Shown one piece after another: positions 44,228 through 53,985 of a stretch of 64,000 nt of DNA. Under the pieces are notes generated by a model that was not told where the DNA came from, did not search any database, and was given only the letters and a program-made list of their open reading frames with translations. Source of the DNA: Promicromonospora sp. Populi (GTDB lineage Bacteria; Actinomycetota; Actinomycetes; Actinomycetales; Cellulomonadaceae); assembly GCF_041081105.1 (NCBI RefSeq), contig NZ_CP163528.1:620001-684000 (forward strand), written 5' to 3'. A program made the translations under genes and the position numbers. Within the stretch, counting starts at the first letter, position 1. Each line of letters begins with the position of its first letter.

Positions 44228-45826
44228 GTGATCACTGCCCATGGCGTCGAGCTGCGCGTCGGCGCGCGCGTGCTGCTGAGCGAGGCGACCTTCCGGGTCG
44301 CCTCGGGCGACCGGATCGGCCTGGTCGGCCGGAACGGTGCCGGCAAGACCACGCTGACCAAGACGCTGGCGGGGGAGACCCAGCCGACGGGCGGGCAGAT
44401 CGTGCGCGGCACCGACATCGGCTACCTGCCGCAGGACCCGCGCACTGGTGACCTCGAGGTCCTGGCGATGGACCGCGTGCTGTCCGCGCGGGGCCTGGAC
44501 AAGGTCATCGCGAAGATGCGCGCGGCCGAGGGCGAGATGGCGTCGGCGGACGTCGCCACCCAAGAGGCCGCGATGGAGCGCTACCCCAAGCTGGAGGCGC
44601 GGTTCCTGGCCGCCGGCGGGTACGCCGCCGAGTCCGAGGCGCAGATCATCACCGCGAACCTGGGCCTGGACGACCGGGTGCTGGCGCAGCCGCTCGGCAC
44701 GCTCTCCGGTGGTCAGCGCCGCCGGATCGAGCTGGCCCGCATCCTGTTCAGCGGCGTCGAGACGCTGCTCCTGGACGAGCCCACGAACCACCTCGACGCG
44801 GACTCGATCATGTGGCTGCGCGACTACCTCAAGGCGTACAACGGCGGGTTCATCGTGATCAGCCACGACACCGACCTGCTGCGCGCCACCGTGAACAAGG
44901 TGTTCCACCTGGACGCCAACCGGGGTGAGCTCGACCAGTACAACCTGGGCTGGGACAGCTACCTGGAGCAGCGCGACACGGACGAGCGGCGTCGTCGGCG
45001 CGAGCGGGCCAACGCCGAGAAGAAGGCGGGCACGCTGCTCGCCCAGGCCGAGAAGATGCGCGCCAAGGCGACCAAGGCCACAGCCGCGCAGAACATGATC
45101 AAGCGCGCCGAGAAGATGATGTCCGGCCTGGAGGCCGAGCGCGTCTCCGACCGCGTGGCCAACCTGCGCTTCCCGACGCCGGCGCCCTGCGGGCGCACAC
45201 CCCTGACCGCGAGCGGCCTGTCCAAGGCGTACGGGTCCCAGGAGGTGTTCGCCGGGGTGGACCTCGCGATCGACCGCGGGTCCCGCGTGGTCATCCTCGG
45301 CTTCAACGGAGCCGGCAAGACGACGCTGCTCCGTATCCTCGCGGGCGTCGAGGCGCCCGACACCGGCCAGGTGGAGCCCGGCCACGGGCTCAAGCTCGGC
45401 TACTACGCGCAGGAGCACGACACGCTCGACATGAACGTGACGGTCGTGGAGAACCTGCGGCACGCCGCGCCCGACCTCACGGACACGCAGGTGCGCTCGG
45501 TGCTCGGCTCGTTCCTGTTCAGCGGGGACGACGCCTACAAGCCGACCAACGTGCTGTCCGGCGGCGAGAAGACGCGCCTGGCGCTGGCGACGATCGTCGT
45601 GTCCGGCGCGAACGTGCTGCTGCTCGACGAGCCGACCAACAACCTCGACCCCGCGTCGCGCGCCGAGATCCTCGGCGCCCTGAAGACGTACGAGGGCGCG
45701 GTAGTGATGGTGACTCACGACGACGGCGCCGTGGAAGCCCTGGAGCCCGAGCGCGTCCTGCTCCTGCCCGACGGCGACGAGGACCTCTGGAACGACAGCT
45801 ACCAGGAACTGGTCTCCCTGGCCTGA
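44228..45826 (+). CDS. ABC-F family ATPase
   Basis: The product is 532 residues with two ABC domains on one chain and no membrane segments. The first has GRNGAGKTT and LSGGQRRR, the second GFNGAGKTT and LSGGEKTR, each followed by LLLDEPTN. The linker between them (residues about 245-320) is rich in Lys, Arg and Glu, as in ribosome-binding ABC-F translation factors. It is probably a housekeeping EttA/Uup-like factor; antibiotic protection cannot be judged. The GTG at 44228 has GAGGA upstream; ATG at 44219 is too close to it. Confidence 0.92.
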   Translation: MITAHGVELRVGARVLLSEATFRVASGDRIGLVGRNGAGKTTLTKTLAGETQPTGGQIVRGTDIGYLPQDPRTGDLEVLAMDRVLSARGLDKVIAKMRAAEGEMASADVATQEAAMERYPKLEARFLAAGGYAAESEAQIITANLGLDDRVLAQPLGTLSGGQRRRIELARILFSGVETLLLDEPTNHLDADSIMWLRDYLKAYNGGFIVISHDTDLLRATVNKVFHLDANRGELDQYNLGWDSYLEQRDTDERRRRRERANAEKKAGTLLAQAEKMRAKATKATAAQNMIKRAEKMMSGLEAERVSDRVANLRFPTPAPCGRTPLTASGLSKAYGSQEVFAGVDLAIDRGSRVVILGFNGAGKTTLLRILAGVEAPDTGQVEPGHGLKLGYYAQEHDTLDMNVTVVENLRHAAPDLTDTQVRSVLGSFLFSGDDAYKPTNVLSGGEKTRLALATIVVSGANVLLLDEPTNNLDPASRAEILGALKTYEGAVVMVTHDDGAVEALEPERVLLLPDGDEDLWNDSYQELVSLA

Positions 45827-45907
45827 GCCAGAGGTGCGGAACCGCCGGCTCAGGCGAAATAGATAGAGCCTGACGCCCCCACCGGGCGAGCCCGGCCGGG
45901 GGAACCA

Positions 45908-45978
45908 CTACACCTGCGGAGTGTGTTGCGCTGCGTAGACATTGTCTACGCAGCGCAACACACTCCGCAGACGTGTAG
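45908..45978. repeat. palindromic repeat family, copy 2
   Basis: The inner 27 bp (CTGCGGAGTGTGTTGCGCTG and CGTAGAC) are perfect on both sides of the 3-nt spacer ATT, with the centre GTAGAC-ATT-GTCTAC. A 2-nt bulge interrupts the outer CTACAC pairing. It lies between the convergent ABC-F and SURF1 genes and probably acts as a bidirectional terminator. Confidence 0.85.
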
Positions 45979-45996
45979 TCGCCCCGGCGACCACGG

Positions 45997-46923
45997 TCAG
46001 TGCAGTTGCGCCTCGATCAGCGCGTCTTCCTCGTCCTCGGGGGTCGGACGGCGGTCGCGCGGCTGCCTGCGCGCCCGCACACCAGCGGCGTCGTCCGCGT
46101 CGGCCGAGGCGAGCAGGAGGTCGCCCGCCGAGACCGTCTCGCCGCGGAGCGCCCCGCGCTCGCGGCGCCACAGCAGGATGTACCCGCCGATCGCGCCGAG
46201 CGCGAAGATGCACCACTGGAACGCGTACGACAGGTGCGACCCCGGGTCGGTGTCGGGCTTCGGCAGGGTGGCGAGCTCGACGTCGGGCGCCGGCTCCTCC
46301 GTGCGCAGCGCGCCGTACGCGCCGACGGTGCGGCCCGCGGCCCACGCGGCCCCTTCGGGCCCCGCCGCGAGCACCTGGGCCGTCGAGATGGCCTGGACCT
46401 GCCCGGGCGGCGTGCCGCGGTCTGACGCCGGTTCGTCCGCCCGCAGGGACGCCACGACGGTCACGGTGCCCGACGGCGGCGCGGGGACCGCGTCGGGACC
46501 CTGCGCGTCGCGCCCGAGCGGGACCGTGCCGCGGTTGATCACGATCACGACGTCCTGACCGTCGACCTGGGTCTCGAAGGGAACCAGCACGTGGTACCCG
46601 TTGCGCCCGGCGACGGGCCGGTTGCGCAGCAGCACCGTCGCGTCGGTGACGTAGTGCCCCTCCAGCTCGACCGGCCGCCAGACCTCGGAGGTGGGGAGCA
46701 CCGCGCCGGGCCCGTCCAGCACCTCGCCCAGCGGCACGGCGGGTGCCGACCAGTTGGCCTCGATGAGGTTGATCTCGGCCTCGCGCGTCTCGTACCGGTT
46801 CCACTGCCAACGCCCCGCCACCAGGCACAGCGCGGCGAGCACGAGGGCGGCCACCGCGAGGATCACCCACTGCCGGGTGGTGCGGGGGCCGCGGGACTCG
46901 TCGGCAGTGCTGCTCTCGTTCAC
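45997..46923 (-). CDS. SURF1 family protein
   Basis: The product is 308 residues. Two membrane helices flank an extracytoplasmic domain: the first at about 19-40 (VILAVAALVLAALCLVAGRW), the second near 230-252. The SURF1 signatures GRWQWNRYE and NRGTVPLGR are present. SURF1 helps assemble cytochrome c oxidase. The GTG start overlaps the stop codon of the upstream gene (GTGA). Confidence 0.93.
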   Translation of the reverse strand: MNESSTADESRGPRTTRQWVILAVAALVLAALCLVAGRWQWNRYETREAEINLIEANWSAPAVPLGEVLDGPGAVLPTSEVWRPVELEGHYVTDATVLLRNRPVAGRNGYHVLVPFETQVDGQDVVIVINRGTVPLGRDAQGPDAVPAPPSGTVTVVASLRADEPASDRGTPPGQVQAISTAQVLAAGPEGAAWAAGRTVGAYGALRTEEPAPDVELATLPKPDTDPGSHLSYAFQWCIFALGAIGGYILLWRRERGALRGETVSAGDLLLASADADDAAGVRARRQPRDRRPTPEDEEDALIEAQLH

Positions 46924-47171
46924 GACGACCGGTCCAGCTCCGCCACCGCCACCGTCTGCTTCCAGAACGACCGTGACGCCAGGAACTGCTCAAGGTGCTC
47001 GCGGTGCTCGTCGCACGCGAGCCACACCTTGCGTCGCTGCGGCGTGTGCAGCTTGGGGTTGTTCCACAGCAGCCCCCACGAGGCCTGAGCACGGCAGCCC
47101 TTCGCGCTGCAGATCAGCTCGCCGTCGGGCACGGGATCGGGGGAGGGGCCAAAGGCGCCGAGGAGATCCAT
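46920..47171 (-). CDS. conserved small protein, acetone carboxylase-like annotation
   Basis: The product is 83 residues with a CSAKGC pair and the conserved WGLLWNNPKLHTPQRRKVWL and ACDEHREHLEQFLASR segments. Actinobacterial homologues are often labelled acetone carboxylase, a weak name; the Cys/His spacing suggests a small zinc-binding protein. It lies upstream of and overlaps SURF1. GGGGAG precedes the ATG. Confidence 0.85.
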   Translation of the reverse strand: MDLLGAFGPSPDPVPDGELICSAKGCRAQASWGLLWNNPKLHTPQRRKVWLACDEHREHLEQFLASRSFWKQTVAVAELDRSS

Positions 47172-47182
47172 CGGTGCTCCCC

Positions 47183-47578
47183 TCAGTCGTCCACGTGGTC
47201 GATGACGCGCCCGGCACCGGGCGCGGTCGGGACACCGGGGGAGTCCGGGCCATCGCCAGCGGCGCCCGGGGCGGGTGCGCCCGGGGCGGGCGCAGCGACG
47301 TCGGGCAGCTCCGTGAGCGCCGGGGCGGGCTGGGGCGTGACGGGGGAGGTGTCGTGCGTGACGTGGTCCCGCCCGGAGTTGGCGATGAGCACAGCCGAGT
47401 ACGGGAGCACCACCGCGGCGGCGACCAGCGCCCACCGGAGCCAGCCGTCCACCACGACGGCGCCGATGATGCAGACCACCCGGATCGACATCTGGATGAG
47501 GTAGCTGCGGGTGCGGCGCGCCTGGTCCACCGCCAGCGGCTCGGGGGCCGAGGTGATGGAAGGGACCGGCTCGCTCAT
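47183..47578 (-). CDS. DUF3099 family membrane protein
   Basis: The product is 131 residues with two close membrane helices (MSIRVVCIIGAVVVDGW and WALVAAAVVLPYSAVLIA) and a proline/alanine-rich tail. It matches the DUF3099 layout common in actinobacteria. TAGACT at 47585-47590 ends 6 nt before the ATG. It heads the three-gene operon with the small protein and SURF1. Confidence 0.88.
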   Translation of the reverse strand: MSEPVPSITSAPEPLAVDQARRTRSYLIQMSIRVVCIIGAVVVDGWLRWALVAAAVVLPYSAVLIANSGRDHVTHDTSPVTPQPAPALTELPDVAAPAPGAPAPGAAGDGPDSPGVPTAPGAGRVIDHVDD

Positions 47579-47840
47579 GCTTGCAGTCTACGTGCGCCGG
47601 GAACCCGCCCGGCACGTCTCGTCGGTGCTGTTCACTGGCCCATGACACGCACCCCGACGCGCCGGAGTCGCTGTAGGAAACCCACAAGGAACCGCAGATC
47701 CCTGTGGCACGCCGTGCGCGGCGTGCGCGCGACGCGCGGGGTAGCGTCGCAGCGGGCCTGGATCCACCCCAGGTGCCGGCCGCGGGCCCCAGCCTCGCGC
47801 GGCCTCCCGTGCAGCACGATCCAGCATCGAGGAGCAACAG

Positions 47841-48587
47841 GTGACCACCACGCCTGCCAGTGACAGCTTTGCCGCAGGCCCCTCGGGCCGCGTAGTAGTC
47901 GTGACGGGTGCCGCTCGCGGCATCGGCCGCGCCATCGCCGAGCGTTTTGTGGCCGACGGCGACCGTGTCGCCACGATCTACCGCGGTGGCGACCTGCCCA
48001 AGGGTGTCGAGGGCTATGTGGCCGACATCACGGACACCGCGGCCGTCGACGCCGCGTTCACCGCCATCGAGGCCGACCTGGGACCCGTCGAGGTGCTGGT
48101 CGCCAACGCCGGGGTGACCAAGGACCAGCTCCTCATGCGGATGAGCGACGAGGACTTCGAGTCGGTGGTCAACGTGAACCTCACGGGGACGTTCCGCTGC
48201 GTGCGCCGCGCGTCCAAGGGCATGATCCGGGCCCGCAAGGGGCGCATCGTGCTGGTCGGCTCGATCGTCGGCCTGTCCGGCGGCACCGGCCAGGTCAACT
48301 ACTCGTCGTCCAAGGCGGCTCTGGTGGGCATGGCCCGCTCGATCAGCCGCGAGCTCGGCGCGCGCGGCATCACGGCCAACGTCGTCGCGCCGGGCTATGT
48401 CGAGACCGACATGACCGCCGCGCTCCCCGAGAACGTGCGCGAGGGCTATCTGAAGACCATCCCGGCCGCCCGGTTCGCTGCGACCGACGAGATCGCATCG
48501 GTGGTCTCGTTCGTCGCGTCCGAAGCCGCGGGCTACGTCACCGGCGCCGTCATCCCCGTCGATGGCGGGCTCGGGATGGGGCACTGA
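47841..48587 (+). CDS. fabG: 3-oxoacyl-ACP reductase FabG
   Basis: This SDR of 248 residues performs the first reduction of fatty-acid elongation. TGAARGIGRA at about 22-31, NAG, a catalytic serine in LVGSIVG, and YSSSKAALVGMARS are present, with the FabG ending GAVIPVDGGLGMGH. GAGGAG before the GTG decides the start. It lies upstream of fabI, the arrangement known as mabA-inhA in mycobacteria. Confidence 0.95.
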   Translation: MTTTPASDSFAAGPSGRVVVVTGAARGIGRAIAERFVADGDRVATIYRGGDLPKGVEGYVADITDTAAVDAAFTAIEADLGPVEVLVANAGVTKDQLLMRMSDEDFESVVNVNLTGTFRCVRRASKGMIRARKGRIVLVGSIVGLSGGTGQVNYSSSKAALVGMARSISRELGARGITANVVAPGYVETDMTAALPENVREGYLKTIPAARFAATDEIASVVSFVASEAAGYVTGAVIPVDGGLGMGH

Positions 48588-48747
48588 CCCCCACGCCGGC
48601 GCCGCTACCTGCGGTTTCGCCCGTACATATCCAACATTCTTGCCACCAAACACGGCGCGGAGTTTCGTTCCACGCCGCAATCCGCATTACGCTCGCACCC
48701 AGCGCAGGGGTCGCCTCGGCACGCCTGCGCAGAAACGGAAGGACAAC

Positions 48748-49518
48748 ATGGGTCTCCTCGAAGGTAAGCAGCTGCTCATCACGGGCGTGCTGACGGACTC
48801 GTCGATCGCGTTCCACGCCGCCCGGCTCGCTCAGGAGGAGGGTGCACAGGTTGTGCTCTCGTCCTTCGGGCGACAGATGAAGCTCACCCAGGCCTTTGCC
48901 AAGCGCCTGCCCGTCGAGGCTCCGGTGGTCGAGCTGGACGCCACCAGCCAGGAGAACCTCGACGGCCTGGCCGACGCGGTGCGTGCGGCGGGCTTCGACC
49001 GGATCGATGGCCTGGTGCACTCGATCGGGTTCGCGCCGCAGTCCGTCATGGGCGGCAACTTCCTCACGGGCACCTGGGAGGACGTCGCCACCGCGCTGCA
49101 CGTCTCCACGTTCTCGTACAAGTCGATCGCCGTGGCGGCCAAGCCGCTGATGACCGACGGCGGCTCCGTCGTCGGGCTGACGTTCGACGCGCAGTTCGCC
49201 TGGCCGGTCTACGACTGGATGGGTGTGGCCAAGGCCGGCCTGGAGTCCGCGAACCGCTACCTGGCGCGCGACCTCGGCCCCGAAGGCATCCGGTGCAACC
49301 TCATCTCGGCAGGACCGATCCGGACCACCGCCGCCAAGTCCATCCCGGGCTTCGCGACGATGGAGGACGCCTGGCCTACCCGAGCCCCGCTCGGCTGGGA
49401 CCAGACCACCGCAGAGCCGGCCGCGCGCGGCGTGGTCGCGCTCCTGTCGGACTGGTTCCCGGCGACCACCGGTGAGATCGTGCACGTCGACGGCGGCGTG
49501 CACGCCATGGGTCAATGA
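48748..49518 (+). CDS. fabI: enoyl-ACP reductase FabI (InhA type)
   Basis: The product is 256 residues. The N-terminal glycine motif is GVLTDSSIAFHAA, and the active-site segment is YDWMGVAKAGLESANRYLA, with Tyr and Lys of the YxxMxxxK pattern. It reduces the enoyl-ACP double bond in the last step of each elongation cycle; this enzyme class is the isoniazid/triclosan target. GGAAGGA precedes the ATG, 160 nt after fabG. Confidence 0.95.
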   Translation: MGLLEGKQLLITGVLTDSSIAFHAARLAQEEGAQVVLSSFGRQMKLTQAFAKRLPVEAPVVELDATSQENLDGLADAVRAAGFDRIDGLVHSIGFAPQSVMGGNFLTGTWEDVATALHVSTFSYKSIAVAAKPLMTDGGSVVGLTFDAQFAWPVYDWMGVAKAGLESANRYLARDLGPEGIRCNLISAGPIRTTAAKSIPGFATMEDAWPTRAPLGWDQTTAEPAARGVVALLSDWFPATTGEIVHVDGGVHAMGQ

Positions 49519-49549
49519 GCATGGATCAATAGATGGGCTGGAGGCTTTG

Positions 49550-50092
49550 ATGGGCAGAGCGTCGGGCACGGAGCCCACCACATCGCCGTCTCGGCGTCTG
49601 GTGTTGCTCCGGCACGCGAAGGCGGAGCCGCCGTCGGAACTCTCCGACGAGCAGCGGCCGCTCGCGCTGCGTGGCCGGGAACAGGCGGTGAAGGTCGGCG
49701 CGGCGCTGGTCGCGGCAGGCCTCGTGCCCGACGCCGTCCTCGTCTCCGGGGCGCTGCGCACGCGCCAGACGTGGGACCTCGCGCGCAAGCATCTCGGCGA
49801 ACCGGCGGTGTCCTTCACCGACGACCTGCTGGGAGCGATGCCACGTGGTGTCCTCGCTCTGGTGCGCGAGCTGGACCCCGCAACCCGGACCGTCCTCGTG
49901 ATCGGTCATGAGCCCGCCATGGCGGCCACCGCCGAGCTCCTGGCCGGTCCGGGTTCGGAGGACGGCGCCCTCGCGCAGGTGCGTGTCGGCGTCCCGACGG
50001 CGACGTACGCGGTGCTGGAGGCCGACGAGGACTGGTCGGCCTGGGACCGCAAGATGGCCCGCCTGACGGAGGTAACCCGCCCGAACGCCTGA
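49550..50092 (+). CDS. histidine phosphatase, SixA-like
   Basis: The product is 180 residues. The catalytic RHG-type motif is LLRHAKAE, and the second histidine is in VIGHEPAM; SGALRTRQTW carries another conserved arginine. It resembles SixA, which dephosphorylates phosphohistidine proteins. GGAGG 5 nt before the ATG decides the start. Confidence 0.92.
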   Translation: MGRASGTEPTTSPSRRLVLLRHAKAEPPSELSDEQRPLALRGREQAVKVGAALVAAGLVPDAVLVSGALRTRQTWDLARKHLGEPAVSFTDDLLGAMPRGVLALVRELDPATRTVLVIGHEPAMAATAELLAGPGSEDGALAQVRVGVPTATYAVLEADEDWSAWDRKMARLTEVTRPNA

Positions 50093-50117
50093 CCCTGTTG
50101 GTCGGCGGGGCCGGCCG

Positions 50118-50738
50118 TCAGAGGAGGTCGAGGACGGCGTCCAGGCGGCCTTCTATCGCGTGGGCGGCCTGCGCCCGGACGACGGGCTTGGCGTTGAACG
50201 CGACGCCCACGCCGGCCAGCGCGATCATGTCGAGGTCATTGGCGCCGTCGCCCACCGCGACCGTGTGCTCCAGAGGGATGTCTAGCTTCTCGGCCCACTC
50301 GCGCAGCGTCGCGGCCTTGGCGGCGCGGTCGATCACGGGTCCGACGGTCCGGCCGGTCAGGACGCCGCCTGTCACCTCGAGCCGGTTGGCGCGCACCAGC
50401 TCGATCCCGAGGTCGTGTGCGATCGGACCGGCGACCTCCTCGAACCCGCCCGAGACCAGCCCGAACGCCCAGCCGCGGGCCTGGCACTCGGCCACCAGCT
50501 CACGCGCCCCCGGCATCAGCTCGACGGCGGCACGCACCTTTTCCAGAGCCTCGACGGGCACGCCGGCCAGCGTCGCGACCCGCTCCCGCAGGGACGCCGC
50601 GAAGTCGAGCTCGCCGCGCATCGCGCGCTCGGTGATTGCCGCGACCTCGTCCTTGGTGCCGGCGTGCTCGGCGATCAGCTCGATCACCTCCTGGCGGAAG
50701 AACGTGGAGTCGGCGTCGGACACGATGAGTCGCTTCAC
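50118..50738 (-). CDS. serB: phosphoserine phosphatase SerB
   Basis: This HAD-family enzyme of 206 residues performs the last step of serine synthesis. The nucleophile motif is SDADSTFFRQEVIELIA (DxDST), motif II is LVSGGFEEV, and motif III/IV includes VGDGANDLDMI. The GTG at 50738 starts the conserved sequence; the longer frame would run through a perfect palindrome. It is separated from glgC by that palindrome. Confidence 0.93.
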   Translation of the reverse strand: MKRLIVSDADSTFFRQEVIELIAEHAGTKDEVAAITERAMRGELDFAASLRERVATLAGVPVEALEKVRAAVELMPGARELVAECQARGWAFGLVSGGFEEVAGPIAHDLGIELVRANRLEVTGGVLTGRTVGPVIDRAAKAATLREWAEKLDIPLEHTVAVGDGANDLDMIALAGVGVAFNAKPVVRAQAAHAIEGRLDAVLDLL

Positions 50739-50776
50739 GCGCCCCAGTCTGCCGGACCACCGGTCCGGGAGTCTTC

Positions 50777-50830
50777 GAGTCCTAGGTTTCTTCGCTTTGA
50801 GCCGGCTCAAAGCGAAGAAACCTAGGACTC
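50777..50830. repeat. perfect 54-nt palindrome without loop
   Basis: GAGTCCTAGGTTTCTTCGCT (first 20 nt) continues to TTGAGCC, then the exact complement follows, giving 27-bp arms and no spacer. It lies between the end of glgC and the start of serB on the same strand, 14 nt beyond the glgC stop codon. It probably terminates glgC. Confidence 0.8.
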
Positions 50831-50844
50831 AAAGGGGAGCTGGG

Positions 50845-52086
50845 TCAGTCGACGACCGTGCCCTTGGGGACCACCGTCAGGCCGCTCTTCGTGACCGTGA
50901 AGCCCCGTGCGCGGTCCTCCTCGTGGTCCACGCCGATGCGGGCCCGCTCGTTGACCACCACGTTCTTGTCGACGATCGCCCGGTGCACGTGCGCGTACCG
51001 GTGCACCTGGACGTCGTCCATCAGCACCGAGTTCGACACGTTCGACCAGGAGTGCAGGTGCACACCGGGGGACAGCACCGACCCCGCGGCCTGCGCGCCC
51101 GAGATGAGCACGCCCGGCGACACGATCGACTCCGCCGCGTGCCCCATGCGCCCCGGCCCGGCGTGCACGAACTTCGCCGGCGGCAGTCCCGTGTACCCCG
51201 TGTACAGGGGCCAGTCGTAGTTGTAGAGGTTGAAGATGGGGTGCACGGCGATGAGGTCCGTGTGCGCGTCGTAGTACGAGTCGATGGTCCCGACGTCGCG
51301 CCAGTAGCCGCGGTCGCGCTCGGTGGAGCCGGGCACGTCGTTGCGGATGAAGTCGTACACGCCGGCCTCGCCCTGGGCCACGAACGCCGGGATGATGTCG
51401 CCGCCCATGTCGTGCCGGGAGTCGGGGTTGGCGGCGTCCTTGGTGACGGCCTCGACCAGCGCATCGGCGTCGAACACGTAGTTGCCCATGGAGGCCAGCA
51501 CCTCGCCCGGGGAGTCGGGCAGGCCCGTGGGGTTGGTCGGCTTCTCCAGGAACTCGCGGATCTTCGTCGGATCGGCGGGGTCGACGTCGATGACGCCGAA
51601 CTGGTCGGCCATCCCGATCGGCTGCCGGATCGCGGCGACCGACGCCCGCGCCCCCGACTCGATGTGCGCGTCCACCATCTGCGAGAAGTCCATGCGGTAC
51701 ACGTGGTCGGCGCCGACCACAACAACGATGTCGGGGCGCTCGTCGTCGATGATGTTCAGGCACTGGTAGATCGCGTCGGCGCTGCCGAGGTACCAGTGCT
51801 TGCCGACCCGCTGCTGTGCGGGCACGGGGGCCACGAAGTTCCCCAGCAGCGGCGACATGCGCCACGTCTTGGAGATGTGGCGGTCCAGGGAGTGCGACTT
51901 GTACTGCGTCAGCACGACGACGTGCAGGTAACGCGAGTTGACGATGTTGGACAGGGCGAAGTCGACCAGTCGGTAGATACCGCCGAAGGGCACTGCGGGC
52001 TTGGCGCGGGCGGCGGTGAGCGGCATCAGCCGCTTTCCCTCGCCGCCGGCGAGGACGATCGCAAGGACGCGGGGGGCGGGAGCCAT
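50845..52086 (-). CDS. glgC: glucose-1-phosphate adenylyltransferase GlgC
   Basis: The product is 413 residues. The nucleotide-binding [20 protein letters not shown] and the [13 protein letters not shown] segment are at the N-terminus, and a left-handed beta-helix forms the C-terminus. It makes ADP-glucose for glycogen. TAATGT at 52094-52099 ends 7 nt before the ATG. It is divergent from glgA. Confidence 0.95.
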   Translation of the reverse strand: MAPAPRVLAIVLAGGEGKRLMPLTAARAKPAVPFGGIYRLVDFALSNIVNSRYLHVVVLTQYKSHSLDRHISKTWRMSPLLGNFVAPVPAQQRVGKHWYLGSADAIYQCLNIIDDERPDIVVVVGADHVYRMDFSQMVDAHIESGARASVAAIRQPIGMADQFGVIDVDPADPTKIREFLEKPTNPTGLPDSPGEVLASMGNYVFDADALVEAVTKDAANPDSRHDMGGDIIPAFVAQGEAGVYDFIRNDVPGSTERDRGYWRDVGTIDSYYDAHTDLIAVHPIFNLYNYDWPLYTGYTGLPPAKFVHAGPGRMGHAAESIVSPGVLISGAQAAGSVLSPGVHLHSWSNVSNSVLMDDVQVHRYAHVHRAIVDKNVVVNERARIGVDHEEDRARGFTVTKSGLTVVPKGTVVD

Positions 52087-52162
52087 ACGGGTGACATTAA
52101 GCCCTTTTGCGCCGGTCCGTCAGGTGGCGCGCTGAAATCTCGCGCACGCTAGGTTGAGCCTC

Positions 52163-53443
52163 GTGTCCGACGCCGCTGCCGCCCCCCGCCCTCCCCTCGA
52201 CGACCAAGCCGCCCCGCACCCCGCGGACTCATTCCGCGTGGACCTGCTGACCCGCGAGTTCCCGCCGCACATCTATGGCGGCGGGGGCGTGCACGTCACC
52301 GAGCTCGCCGCGGTGCTGCGCCCGCACATCGACGTCCGGGTGCGCTGCTTCGACGGCCCGCGGGACGCCGCTGCCGAGGCGGCCGGCGTCACGGGCTACG
52401 ACACGCCGTCGGCCCTGGCGGACGCGAACACCGCGCTGGCCACCCTGGGCACGGACCTCCTGATGGCGAACGATGTCGCGGGCGCCGACCTGCTGCACTC
52501 CCACACCTGGTACGCCAACATGGCCGGCCACCTGGGTGGGCTGCTGCACGGTGTGCCGCACGTCGTCACCGCCCACTCCCTGGAGCCCCTGCGGCCCTGG
52601 AAGGCGGAACAGCTCGGCGGCGGCTACGCGCTCTCGTCCTGGGCGGAACGCACCGCCTACCTGGGCGCTGCCGGCGTCATCGCGGTCTCGGCGGGCATGC
52701 GAGCCGACATCCTGCGCGTCTACCCGGAGCTCGACCCGGAGCGCGTGCACGTGGTGCACAACGGCATCGACCTGACGGGCTGGCGGCGCCCCGACATCGG
52801 CGACCCCGCAGCCGAGGCGACCGCGCGCCGCTACGGCATCGACCCGGACAGGCCTGCCGTCGTGTTCGTCGGCCGGATCACCCGGCAGAAGGGCCTGCCG
52901 TACCTGCTGCGGGCAGCCGCCCAGCTGCCGCCGGAGGTGCAGCTCGTGCTGTGCGCCGGGGCGCCCGACACTCCCGAGATCATGGCGGAGGTCCGGAGCC
53001 TCACCGAGGGCCTGCGCGAGTCCCGCACCGGCGTCGTCTGGATCGAGGAGATGCTGCCCCGGCCCGACCTGATCGCCGTCCTGGCCGCCTGCACCGTCTT
53101 TGTCTGCCCGAGCGTCTACGAGCCGCTCGGCATCGTGAACCTTGAGGCCATGGCCGTGGGCCTGCCGGTGGTCGGCACGGCCACGGGCGGCATCCCCGAG
53201 GTGGTCGACGACGGCGTCACTGGCCTCCTGGTCCCGATCGAACAGTCCGACGACGGCACGGGCACCCCGCTGGATCCCGACCGCTTCGTCGCCGACCTCG
53301 CCGAGGCGCTCACCCGCGTGGCGACCGACGCCGAGACCGCGACGCACATGGGGGCCGCCGGCCGCCGTCGGGCCGAGGACCACTTCGCCTGGTCGGCGAT
53401 AGCCGACCGCACCATGGACGTCTACCGCAGGGTGCTCGCCTAG
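52163..53443 (+). CDS. glgA: glycogen synthase GlgA (actinobacterial GT4 type)
   Basis: The product is 426 residues. GGGGVHVTELA near residue 33, the KG-containing FVGRITRQKGLPYLL and the EPLGIVNLEAMA segment with two acidic residues mark a GT4 glycosyltransferase of the actinobacterial GlgA/GlgM group. It uses ADP-glucose. TAGGTT at 52150-52155 lies 7 nt before the GTG at 52163. It shares its promoter region with glgC. Confidence 0.94.
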   Translation: MSDAAAAPRPPLDDQAAPHPADSFRVDLLTREFPPHIYGGGGVHVTELAAVLRPHIDVRVRCFDGPRDAAAEAAGVTGYDTPSALADANTALATLGTDLLMANDVAGADLLHSHTWYANMAGHLGGLLHGVPHVVTAHSLEPLRPWKAEQLGGGYALSSWAERTAYLGAAGVIAVSAGMRADILRVYPELDPERVHVVHNGIDLTGWRRPDIGDPAAEATARRYGIDPDRPAVVFVGRITRQKGLPYLLRAAAQLPPEVQLVLCAGAPDTPEIMAEVRSLTEGLRESRTGVVWIEEMLPRPDLIAVLAACTVFVCPSVYEPLGIVNLEAMAVGLPVVGTATGGIPEVVDDGVTGLLVPIEQSDDGTGTPLDPDRFVADLAEALTRVATDAETATHMGAAGRRRAEDHFAWSAIADRTMDVYRRVLA

Positions 53444-53970
53444 CGAGGCTCGCCCACGGCGGCCAGGAGCGCTTGCCGGTCTGCTCGGGTGCGCAGCCGG
53501 TGGTAGGCCAGGTGGGCGTAGGCCGGGTCGGACACCGCCGCCGAGTACTCGGCGCGCTTGCCCGCGTAGGTGGTCCAGGCCCAGCGGACCACGGAGTCCT
53601 TGCCGACCAGGCTGTCCAGGCGCTCGCGGTTGCCGTTCCACAGCTCCTCGCCGCTGGTCATCCGGCGGAGCGTCCTGGTCACGACTCGGCGCATGACGGT
53701 GGCGCGCGACGGATCGACGAAGACGAACGTGTCGGCGCGCTCGCGGAGCAGGCCCGCGGCGCCCGCGCCGGAGTAGTTGCCGTCGATCACCCAGGTGTCC
53801 TGGCCGGCGGCGGCCTCGACGTCGGCCAGGAATTCCTCGCGCGGCGTCCAGTCCCGGCCCCAGTAGAGCCCGTCGAGCTCCGTGTGCGGCACGCCGAGCC
53901 GCTCCGCCAGCTCCCGAGCCAGTGTCGTCTTACCGGATCCGGACGTGCCAACCACCCAGACCCGCTGCAT
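53440..53970 (-). CDS. P-loop kinase, adenylate-kinase-like
   Basis: The product is 176 residues. The P-loop is GTSGSGKTT at about residues 8-16, followed by HTELDGLYWGRDWTPREEF and an NMP-binding-like WVIDGNYSG, the layout of small AAA_17/18-type kinases often found in accessory regions. Its substrate is unknown. It overlaps glgA tail-to-tail by 4 nt. Confidence 0.85.
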   Translation of the reverse strand: MQRVWVVGTSGSGKTTLARELAERLGVPHTELDGLYWGRDWTPREEFLADVEAAAGQDTWVIDGNYSGAGAAGLLRERADTFVFVDPSRATVMRRVVTRTLRRMTSGEELWNGNRERLDSLVGKDSVVRWAWTTYAGKRAEYSAAVSDPAYAHLAYHRLRTRADRQALLAAVGEPR

Positions 53971-53985
53971 AGGAACCAACGCCGG

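Noticed and set aside
43406..45718. 770-codon minus-strand frame
   Set aside because: Only its last 218 codons (from 44062) look real; the rest lies antisense to the ABC-F gene.
47590..47840. Possible tRNA or small RNA in the gap before fabG
   Set aside because: No cloverleaf or T-loop consensus was found; only a TAGCGT promoter-like hexamer is visible.
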